From contig JAFLJV010000129.1 of the NCBI GenBank assembly GCA_022712845.1, forward strand, positions 1-5,247: DNA of 5,247 nucleotides, read 5' to 3'. The notes beneath the pieces are model-generated. The model had not been told where the DNA came from. It made no database searches and saw nothing but the letters and a program-made list of their open reading frames with translations. This document shows, piece by piece, positions 1-5,247 of this stretch. This stretch comes from Sulfurimonas sp. (GTDB lineage Bacteria > Campylobacterota > Campylobacteria > Campylobacterales > Sulfurimonadaceae). Each line of letters begins with the position of its first letter. Positions within the stretch are counted from its first letter, which is position 1. Made by a program: the position numbers and the translations under genes.

Positions 1-1
1 G

Positions 2-2131
2 TATAAATATACTCGTGCAGGGGATTTTAAATTTGATGCAGGTGGAAACTTTGTTGATAATAATGGTTTTGTTGTTCAAGGTTGGTTAAGAGACCCTGTG
101 ACTGGTAATGTTGATTCAACAGCACCAATTACTAGTATAAATATCCCACCTGGTTTAACAACACCCGCAAGTGCGACAACGGAAGTTGTTGTAAAAGCAA
201 ATTTAAACTCTGGTCCACTTATTAAGAACATGTCACCAGCATATGAAGTTCCTTATGGAACACCACCAATTTTACCAATTCCACCAGCACTTGATGACAA
301 TGGAAATGCAATAAATTCTGGAGATATTGGAGTGATGTTTAATGAAGCAGGAGAAGCTTTTTCTCTTCAAAAAGATCAAGGTATTTGGGTATCATTTCTA
401 AATTCTCAAGTTGCAGGTACTGGTGCTATTCCAGCTTCAACAGTTGATACAACACCTGTAGCCGCTGTAGTTGGAGGTTTTTCAACAGAGTTAAATATTA
501 CTATAGATGGTGTAAATATTGTAACTACTGGTGGTGTGGGTACACTTACTGCTGATGAAAATGGTGCTAGATATGTAAGTCAAATAAATGCTGCATTAGC
601 AGCTGCTAGTAAAACAGGAATAACGGCTGCTTATGACACAACAACAGATAATATCACTATAAGTAGTGCTAAAAACCTTGCAGTTACTATAGATGTAACT
701 GATAATGGTGATAGTGCTCTTACTCCTGGTGTTGCCGCTTATGTTTTAGCTGCTCAAACAAATGAGTTAAACCTTGAGTTCACTTTAGATAATGGAACGA
801 CACAAATAATTACAACATCCAATGCCACTGGTACTGAGAGTGCTATTGAAAATGGAGCAAGATATGTATCTGCCATAAATGCACAAAGTGCTACAACAGG
901 AGTTAGTGCTTCTTATGATACAATAACAGGAACAATAACATTAGTAAACCCTAATGAAGTTCCTGCAGCTTCACACAATATTAGAGTAACACAATTAGCC
1001 GGTGATAATAGTGGTATAGTAACGACAACAAACACAACAGCATATAGATATCAGTATGATCCAGTTGCATCATTTAAAGGGTTAAATCTTGATAAAACTT
1101 TTACAACATTAGCAGATCTTAGAGAAGCTATGGAACTTCAAGCTCGTGACCCTGATGGTAATGGTATATATACAGATAACAATATACAAATAAGTATTAG
1201 TGCTTCTGGTAAATTTGAGATATTAAACCCAGGTGGAAATACTAATGAGTATAATACTAATTTAGCTATCACAGGGATGAGCGCTGCAAGTGTTGCGGGT
1301 GGTGGAATAACAGAAAACACAAAGTTTACTAGAAGTATGGAAGCATTAAATTCTGCTCTTCCTCAAGGTGGAACAGGTCAAGCTTTTTCACAAACTTTTA
1401 ATGCGGCAACACATTCAAGCTCTATAGATCTTTTTGATTCACTTGGATCTAAGCATACACTAAGAGTAGAGTTTAGAAAGACATCAGTTGATACAGCAAC
1501 AGGTAGTACATGGAGTATGTTGGTTAGTGTTCCTTCTCCAGCAACAATAGATACAACGGCACCATTTAATGAAAAATCTGGTACGATTAGATTTAATAAT
1601 GATGGTTCATTAGCTACTTACAATCCACCAAATATCTCTTTTACTGGTAATAATGGTTCTGCTGCAAACCTTCAAGTTGCAATTAGTTTAGGGACAGCAA
1701 ATGCTTTTGACGGTATGACAAGTTTTGACTCCGAATCTTCTACCTCTGGTATTTCACAAGATGGTTTTACTGGTGGAGATTTAGTTGGAATTAGAATTGA
1801 TCAAAGTGGTACTTTAGTTGGATCATTCTCAAACGGTCGTTCTTTTGGTTTAGCACAAATTGGTATGGCTAAATTTACAAATAATGAAGGTTTATCAACT
1901 GAGGGTGGAAATGTTTACATTCAAACTGCCAACTCAGGTGATCCTATTATTGGAACCGCGGCTACCGCTGGTCGTGGATTTATTCAATCAGCTGCACTTG
2001 AAGCTTCAAATGTTGACCTTTCACGTGCTCTTACACAGTTAATTATTATTCAAAGAGGTTTCCAAGCAAATGGTAAAACAATTACCACTTCTGATCAGCT
2101 TCTTCAAACATTGATAGGACTAAAACAATAG
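2..2131 (+). CDS. flgE: Flagellar hook protein FlgE, 3' part (5' end beyond window edge)
   Basis: This is the structural subunit of the flagellar hook, exported by the flagellar type III apparatus and polymerised between rod and filament. The frame is open from base 2, so the GTG at 98 is internal: upstream of it the frame reads YTRAGDF and then VVQGW, the conserved FlgE segment that follows the N-terminal D0/D1 region. By comparison with Helicobacter-type FlgE, roughly 115-130 residues are missing at the left. Counting visible residues from base 2, the protein shows GIWVSF near 127, a variable region with repeated modules (about 163-432), the hook D2 motif IDLFDSLGSKHT near 475-486, and the C-terminal D1/D0 signature (SNVDLSRALTQL, then IQRGFQANGKT and SDQLLQTL) at about 669-704. 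It ends in LKQ, as many hook proteins do. No cysteine is visible. The total length, probably above 800 residues, fits the large epsilonproteobacterial hook proteins. A hairpin follows the stop. The identity is secure; only the N-terminus is unseen. Confidence 0.95.
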   Translation, partial: YKYTRAGDFKFDAGGNFVDNNGFVVQGWLRDPVTGNVDSTAPITSINIPPGLTTPASATTEVVVKANLNSGPLIKNMSPAYEVPYGTPPILPIPPALDDNGNAINSGDIGVMFNEAGEAFSLQKDQGIWVSFLNSQVAGTGAIPASTVDTTPVAAVVGGFSTELNITIDGVNIVTTGGVGTLTADENGARYVSQINAALAAASKTGITAAYDTTTDNITISSAKNLAVTIDVTDNGDSALTPGVAAYVLAAQTNELNLEFTLDNGTTQIITTSNATGTESAIENGARYVSAINAQSATTGVSASYDTITGTITLVNPNEVPAASHNIRVTQLAGDNSGIVTTTNTTAYRYQYDPVASFKGLNLDKTFTTLADLREAMELQARDPDGNGIYTDNNIQISISASGKFEILNPGGNTNEYNTNLAITGMSAASVAGGGITENTKFTRSMEALNSALPQGGTGQAFSQTFNAATHSSSIDLFDSLGSKHTLRVEFRKTSVDTATGSTWSMLVSVPSPATIDTTAPFNEKSGTIRFNNDGSLATYNPPNISFTGNNGSAANLQVAISLGTANAFDGMTSFDSESSTSGISQDGFTGGDLVGIRIDQSGTLVGSFSNGRSFGLAQIGMAKFTNNEGLSTEGGNVYIQTANSGDPIIGTAATAGRGFIQSAALEASNVDLSRALTQLIIIQRGFQANGKTITTSDQLLQTLIGLKQ
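488..676 (+). repeat. Hook 'IN'-type module, copy 1, inside flgE
   Basis: This protein-level repeat starts ELNITIDG, contains ENGARYVSQINA, then TGITAAYD, and ends in a beta-like NITISSAKN. It aligns with the segment at 764-955 without large gaps: ELN, ENGARYVS.INA, TG(I/V).A.YD, and (N/T)IT(I/L) are shared. The pattern of a short beta hairpin, a helix ending in IN, and another hairpin resembles the flagellin hook IN motif of flagellins and FliD (family resemblance, from memory). At DNA level the copies have diverged mostly at third codon positions. Confidence 0.75.
764..955 (+). repeat. Hook 'IN'-type module, copy 2, inside flgE
   Basis: This is the second copy of the module at 488-676. It begins ELNLEFTLDNG, contains ENGARYVSAINA, TGVSASYD and TITLVNPNE, and is followed by HNIRVTQLAGDNSG. 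The NGARYV motifs of the two copies are 97 residues apart (560 and 851 in nucleotides). Both copies lie in the surface-exposed variable region of the hook protein, between GIWVSF and the D2 motif. Confidence 0.75.
1082..1297 (+). repeat. Probable third, diverged hook module inside flgE
   Basis: This segment follows the same order as copies 1 and 2. A helix-like stretch (TLADLREAMELQ) leads to ISISASGKFEILNPGG and then NTNLAITGMSAAS. Its FEILNP...NLAITGMSA lines up with ITLVNP...NIRVTQLAG of copy 2. TT.DLREAM and GKFEI.NP are features I recall as common in epsilonproteobacterial FlgE, so this may be the ancestral module from which the two upstream copies were expanded. The copy relationship is inference and weaker than that between copies 1 and 2. 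Confidence 0.4.
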
Positions 2132-2146
2132 CGTTTAATCTTATAA

Positions 2147-2171
2147 TCTAAAGGAGAATAACTCCTTTAGA
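2147..2171. terminator. Hairpin downstream of flgE, probable terminator
   Basis: This is a perfect 10-bp inverted repeat, TCTAAAGGAG and CTCCTTTAGA, around the 5-base loop AATAA, beginning 15 bases after the flgE stop. It is not followed by a clear T run on the + strand (GACAACCTG comes next), so it may be a weak intrinsic terminator, a 3'-end stabilising structure, or a Rho-assisted site. It separates flgE from the promoter of purT. Confidence 0.55.
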
Positions 2172-2211
2172 GACAACCTGTTTATCTAAACCTCACTTTA
2201 ACCTATTACGA

Positions 2212-2240
2212 TATAATTTCCATAATATATTACAGTAGGA
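2212..2240 (+). promoter_or_regulatory. purT promoter -10 and ribosome binding site
   Basis: A consensus TATAAT lies at 2212-2217. No convincing -35 hexamer is present upstream, which is usual for vegetative promoters of Campylobacter and Helicobacter. Transcription would start near 2224, giving a short leader. The Shine-Dalgarno sequence AGGA at 2237-2240 sits six bases before the ATG at 2247 and supports that start. No riboswitch-like structure fits in this short leader. Confidence 0.6.
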
Positions 2241-2246
2241 ATTTTC

Positions 2247-3410
2247 ATGCAATTTAGCGCACCATTAAAATCAAATTCAAAAAAAGTTATGCTTCTAGGT
2301 TCTGGTGAACTTGGTAAAGAGGTAATTATTGAAGCTCAAAGATTAGGGCTTGAGACTATAGCAGTTGATAGATACTCAAATGCACCCGCTCATCATGTAG
2401 CTCATCGTTCTTATGTTGTAAATATGCAAGATAAAGAGGCTATTTTAGAAATTATTCGTCATGAAAAACCAGATTATATTCTTCCTGAGATTGAAGCTAT
2501 TTCAATAGATGCACTTTTTGAAGCTGAAAAAGAGGGTTTTAATGTAATTCCTAATGCGGATGCGGTTAGTAAAACGATGAATAGAAAAAAAATCCGTACA
2601 TTTGCGGCAGAAGAGTTAGGTTTAAAGACTGGTGCTTATGAGTTTGTAAAAACAGAAGAGGAACTTTTAAATGCATCAAAACGCATGGGTTACCCTTGTG
2701 TTATTAAACCTGTTATGAGTTCATCAGGACATGGTCAGAGTGTACTTAAATCTAAAGAAGATGTAGCAAAGTCTTGGGAGATAGCAAAAGAAGCTCGTGG
2801 TGATGCAAGTGAGCTGATAGTTGAAGCTTTTGTTGACTTTGATTATGAGATAACAATGTTAACTGTTAGAAATTCAAAAGAGACTGTTTTTTGTGAACCG
2901 ATAGGGCATGAACAAAGAGATGGTGACTATGTATTTTCATGGCAACCGATGCAGATGAGTGAAGTTGCACTTCAAAAATCTCAAGAGATGGCAAAGATAA
3001 TTACTGATGGTTTAGGTGGTCGTGGTCTTTTTGGTGTGGAGCTTTTTATAAAAGGTGATGAGGTTTATTTCTCTGAAGTAAGTCCGCGTCCACACGATAC
3101 TGGAATGGTTACTCTTATAACTCAGTCTCAGAGTGAATTTGCTCTTCACTTACGTGCTGTTCTTGGTCTTCCTTTAGGGTTTACTTTTTATGGGGATGGT
3201 GCAAGTGCTGCATTTAAATCAGAAGTAGACAATCATGCTCCTGTTGTGGATGTTGATGACTCACTTTTTTCAAATAATTCATATGTTAGAGTGTTTTCTA
3301 AACCAGAAGCACATAAGGGAAGACGTTTAGCCGTAGCTTTAGTTTTTGATGAGGTTGAAAAAGCACTTGAGCAGTCAAGAACATTAATAACTAAAATTAC
3401 AGATGCGTAA
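2247..3410 (+). CDS. purT: Formate-dependent phosphoribosylglycinamide formyltransferase (GAR transformylase 2)
   Basis: PurT joins formate to 5'-phosphoribosylglycinamide using ATP, giving formyl-GAR in cytoplasmic de novo purine synthesis; it is the folate-independent alternative to PurN. The 387 residues match the roughly 390 of E. coli PurT. The N-terminal preATP-grasp domain shows [13 protein letters not shown] (14-26), with Glu21 and Glu81 at the GAR-binding positions, and [17 protein letters not shown] (39-55). The ATP-grasp domain has MNRKKIR (111-117), Lys154 in VIKP, and the flexible loop SSSGHGQS (158-165). Metal ligands are Glu265 in GVELF and Glu277 in [11 protein letters not shown], where Asp284 also lies. 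The C-terminal part retains [10 protein letters not shown], with the phosphate-contacting Arg pair at 359-360. Residue roles are transferred by alignment from memory of E. coli PurT. All key residues are present and the gene looks fully functional. It has its own promoter after the flgE hairpin, so its position beside flgE is probably incidental. Confidence 0.97.
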   Translation: MQFSAPLKSNSKKVMLLGSGELGKEVIIEAQRLGLETIAVDRYSNAPAHHVAHRSYVVNMQDKEAILEIIRHEKPDYILPEIEAISIDALFEAEKEGFNVIPNADAVSKTMNRKKIRTFAAEELGLKTGAYEFVKTEEELLNASKRMGYPCVIKPVMSSSGHGQSVLKSKEDVAKSWEIAKEARGDASELIVEAFVDFDYEITMLTVRNSKETVFCEPIGHEQRDGDYVFSWQPMQMSEVALQKSQEMAKIITDGLGGRGLFGVELFIKGDEVYFSEVSPRPHDTGMVTLITQSQSEFALHLRAVLGLPLGFTFYGDGASAAFKSEVDNHAPVVDVDDSLFSNNSYVRVFSKPEAHKGRRLAVALVFDEVEKALEQSRTLITKITDA

Positions 3411-3434
3411 AAGTGAAGATAGCTATATATAGAG

Positions 3435-3465
3435 TAAAATAATAAGAATCATTGTTGTGAAGGAG
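3435..3465 (+). promoter_or_regulatory. Possible promoter with Fur/PerR-like operator and strong RBS
   Basis: In the gap after purT, TAAAAT at 3435-3440 could be a -10 element. Bases 3438-3456 match the classical 19-base Fur box (GATAATGATAATCATTATC) at 14 of 19 positions by my hand alignment, including an exact AATCATT half at 3447-3453. An operator here would overlap the -10 and block transcription. Because the region is very A/T-rich, some of this match is expected by chance, and Campylobacterota Fur and PerR sites differ from the enterobacterial consensus. The ribosome binding site AAGGAG at 3460-3465, seven bases before the ATG at 3473, is well supported. Confidence 0.35.
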
Positions 3466-3472
3466 TTTTAAA

Positions 3473-4390
3473 ATGAAAATAGTTTTATTAGATGCTTTAA
3501 CATTTGGAGATAGTGATTTAAGTGGTTTTAATAAACTTGGAGAGGTTAAAGTTTTTCAAACTACTTTACCTGAAGAGGTTCAAGAGCGTATAGCAAACGT
3601 AGATGTTATCGTTACTAACAAAGTTGTTATAAACGATACTCATATGTCAAATACTCCAACTTTAAAATTAATTTGTATAGCTGCTACCGGTATGAATAAT
3701 GTTGATTTAAATTCAGCTACTAAGAGAGATGTTATTGTAAAGAATGTAGCTGGGTATTCAACTGATTCAGTTATTCAACATACATTTTCTATGCTGTTTT
3801 ATCTTATGGGACACTCAAGATATTATGATGAATATGTAAAAGATGGCTCATACTCAAAAAGTCCTATCTTTACAGATGTTTCACGCCCTTTTTTTGAAAT
3901 AAAAGGTAAAAAGTGGGGTATTATTGGACTTGGTTCTATAGGTCGTGGAGTAGCAAAAATAGCAACAGTATTTGGGGCAGAAGTCTTTTATTATTCAGCT
4001 AGTGGAAAAAATTCTACAACAGACTATAAACAAGTGGAGTTAAATGAACTATTAAATAGTTGTGACATTATCTCTATACATGCACCTTTAAATGAACAAA
4101 CCAATAATCTTTTAGACTATAAAGAATTATTAGCTTGCAAAGATAAAAGCATCATTTTAAATTTAGGTCGTGGTGGTATTGTTAATGAAGATGCAATCGT
4201 AAAAATAATTGATGAAAGAGAGATTTATTTTGGTTTAGATGTTTTAACAAAAGAACCTATGGTTAAAAATCATTCACTTTTAAAGATTAAAAATAAAGAT
4301 AATATTTATATTACACCACATATCGCGTGGACATCAGTAGAAGCTAGAAAAAATTTAATAAAATCTATAATTAATAATATTTTAGAATAG
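3473..4390 (+). CDS. D-isomer-specific 2-hydroxyacid dehydrogenase (hydroxypyruvate reductase/glycerate dehydrogenase-like)
   Basis: This is a cytoplasmic NAD(P)-dependent oxidoreductase that interconverts 2-oxoacids and D-2-hydroxyacids. The 305 residues have the usual split catalytic domain (about 1-100 and 285-305) around a central nucleotide-binding domain. Visible motifs are ICIAATGMNNVDL (68-80), VAGYSTDSVIQHTF (92-105), the Rossmann loop GLGSIG (152-157), SIHAPLNEQT (201-210) and LNLGRGGIVNE (229-239). The catalytic residues are Arg233, Glu261 in KEPM and His283 in TPHIAW. All are intact, so the enzyme should be active. At the end of the second Rossmann strand the sequence is YYSASGKN (173-180), with Ser where NAD-specific members usually have Asp; this may mean NADPH is accepted (inference). 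The substrate is not determined; hydroxypyruvate or glyoxylate is the best guess from this subfamily. A strong AAGGAG precedes the start. It is probably transcribed with the peroxidase homologue 39 bases downstream. Confidence 0.88.
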   Translation: MKIVLLDALTFGDSDLSGFNKLGEVKVFQTTLPEEVQERIANVDVIVTNKVVINDTHMSNTPTLKLICIAATGMNNVDLNSATKRDVIVKNVAGYSTDSVIQHTFSMLFYLMGHSRYYDEYVKDGSYSKSPIFTDVSRPFFEIKGKKWGIIGLGSIGRGVAKIATVFGAEVFYYSASGKNSTTDYKQVELNELLNSCDIISIHAPLNEQTNNLLDYKELLACKDKSIILNLGRGGIVNEDAIVKIIDEREIYFGLDVLTKEPMVKNHSLLKIKNKDNIYITPHIAWTSVEARKNLIKSIINNILE

Positions 4391-4429
4391 ATGTAACTTT
4401 TTTAAAGGAAATAATAGTAGAATTATCTC

Positions 4430-5227
4430 ATGATAAAATTGTCTCTACTTTTTGTTCCTTTATTGTTAATAGCTTCAGATATAGTTCCCATTTCATTACA
4501 TGTAAATTATGATAAAAGGAAGGCAGAACTTGGAAAAAAGCTTTTTTTTGATCCTATTCTTTCAAAAGACAATACAGTATCGTGTTCGAGTTGTCATACC
4601 CTTCCTGGTAGTGGAGTAAATAATACCTCTTTTTCATTTGGCGTTGATAAAATAGAAGGAAAACTAAATTCACCAACTGTTTTAAATAGTTCTTATAATT
4701 TTAGACAATTCTGGAATGGAAGATCAAAAAACTTAAAAAACCAAGAATTGGAATCTATAACAAGTTCTTTAAGAATGGCATCAAAAATAAAAAATTCTAA
4801 ATATCGTATAGAGTTTAAAGAAATTTATAAAGATGGTGTAACACAAGATAATTTAACGGATGCTATTGTTGAATTTGAAAAAGCTATTATAACACCAAAT
4901 TCAAGATTTGATAAATATTTAAGAGGTTATAAAGTATTTAAAGACTTAGGTTGTGTAAGTTATCACAATGGTATAAACGTTGGTGAAAATATGTATCAAA
5001 CAACAGGAATCATAGAGCAATATAAACAGTTAAAAGAGGTAAATGGACGCTATGATGTTACTAAAAGACAAAGAGATAAAAATGTTTTTAAAGTTCCATC
5101 ACTTAGAGAAGCTATAGAACAAATGCAGATTTTACAGTTAGGAATAAAACCAAATAAAAAAGATACAGAAGCTTTTTTAATAACATTGACAGGTGAAACA
5201 CCAAAAGTACTGAGTGAGATTAAATAA
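4430..5227 (+). CDS. Degenerate di-heme cytochrome c peroxidase homologue (CcpA/MauG family), second heme site altered
   Basis: Members of this family reduce hydrogen peroxide in the periplasm with electrons from small c-type cytochromes, using two covalent hemes. Residues 1-16 form a short signal peptide (MIKLSLLFVPLLLIAS). Family motifs follow: ELGKKLFFDPILSKD (33-47), the first heme site CSSCH (52-56), NSPTVLNSSYNFRQFW (80-95), EFEKAIITPNSRFDKYLRG (148-166), GRYDVT (206-211), VFKVPSLR (219-226) and LTGETP (253-258). The second heme site is CVSYH (175-179), with Tyr instead of the second Cys. YLRG runs directly into YKVF, omitting about a dozen usual residues. SLR runs into EAIEQM, omitting the PYxHDG loop, although Met232, probably the heme-ligand Met, remains. 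The GPxxNPxEM motif is unrecognisable (ESITSSLRM, 108-116) and is followed by another apparent short gap. At 265 residues it is shorter than the usual 300 or more. An in-frame TAG at 4418 fixes ATG 4430 as the likely start. It is either a pseudogene in the making or a single-heme variant. Confidence 0.8.
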   Translation: MIKLSLLFVPLLLIASDIVPISLHVNYDKRKAELGKKLFFDPILSKDNTVSCSSCHTLPGSGVNNTSFSFGVDKIEGKLNSPTVLNSSYNFRQFWNGRSKNLKNQELESITSSLRMASKIKNSKYRIEFKEIYKDGVTQDNLTDAIVEFEKAIITPNSRFDKYLRGYKVFKDLGCVSYHNGINVGENMYQTTGIIEQYKQLKEVNGRYDVTKRQRDKNVFKVPSLREAIEQMQILQLGIKPNKKDTEAFLITLTGETPKVLSEIK

Positions 5228-5247
5228 TGAAAAAATATATTTTAATA
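5227..5247 (+). CDS. Start of a downstream gene, truncated by the window edge
   Basis: An ATG at 5227 shares its first base with the TAA stop of the peroxidase homologue (TAATG), an arrangement typical of translational coupling within an operon. Only seven codons, MKKYILI, are visible. The lysines followed by hydrophobic residues could begin a signal peptide or membrane segment, which would fit another periplasmic or membrane protein. The product cannot be named. No strong Shine-Dalgarno sequence is visible, so translation may depend on termination of the upstream gene. Confidence 0.5.

Noticed and set aside
560..868. Direct repeats at DNA level as a CRISPR array or mobile element
   Set aside because: There are only two diverged copies, they differ at codon third positions, and they lie in frame within flgE, so they are a protein-domain duplication.
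1138..1320. A 60-codon open frame on the minus strand inside flgE
   Set aside because: It lies entirely opposite conserved flgE coding sequence, has no recognisable domain, and is best explained as an antisense shadow.
1860..2042. A 60-codon open frame on the + strand inside flgE in another frame
   Set aside because: It overlaps the highly conserved C-terminal region of FlgE and shows no recognisable protein features.
98..2131. GTG at 98 as the start of the first gene
   Set aside because: The same frame is open to the left edge and encodes conserved FlgE sequence (YTRAGDF, VVQGW) upstream of it, so the GTG is an internal valine codon.
2172..2211. A small RNA or riboswitch between flgE and purT
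   Set aside because: Apart from the hairpin at 2147-2171 I see no conserved structure or aptamer-like motif, and the purT leader is very short.
4430..5227. Annotating the peroxidase homologue outright as a pseudogene
   Set aside because: The frame is open throughout, with a signal peptide, one intact heme site and a coupled downstream gene; loss of function is likely for peroxidase activity but not shown for the protein as a whole.

Overview
The window most likely comes from a member of the Campylobacterota (Epsilonproteobacteria), of the Sulfurimonas/Arcobacter kind. The evidence is the low G+C content, the A/T-rich intergenic sequence with TATAAT-type -10 elements, a very large hook protein of the epsilonproteobacterial type, and family resemblances of the remaining proteins that I recall from that phylum. 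This placement is inference. All genes are on the + strand.

Layout. (1) From the left edge to 2131 is the 3' part of flgE (709 visible residues; the N-terminal D0 region lies outside). Its variable surface region carries a repeated module of the flagellin/hook 'IN' type: two clear copies and a probable third. (2) A perfect 10-bp hairpin follows flgE. (3) After it come a TATAAT promoter and a complete purT (2247-3410), encoding the formate-dependent GAR transformylase of purine synthesis. (4) A 62-base gap holds a -10-like element and a possible Fur/PerR-like operator. (5) A probable operon follows: a D-2-hydroxyacid dehydrogenase (3473-4390), a di-heme cytochrome c peroxidase homologue (4430-5227), and the first seven codons of another gene, whose ATG overlaps the peroxidase stop codon.

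Function. flgE and purT are ordinary housekeeping genes with all expected motifs. The most unusual item is the peroxidase homologue. Its reading frame is open, but its second heme site reads CVSYH instead of CxxCH, the usual PYxHDG loop is absent, and it appears to have lost several other short segments, all in frame. It is therefore either a decaying gene or a single-heme derivative with a changed role. It sits in a stretch clearly richer in A+T than purT or flgE, together with the dehydrogenase, which itself looks intact.

No RNA genes, insertion sequences, CRISPR arrays or attachment sites were seen, and there is no gene-free stretch longer than about 120 bases. I see no evidence for a wholly new multi-gene system.
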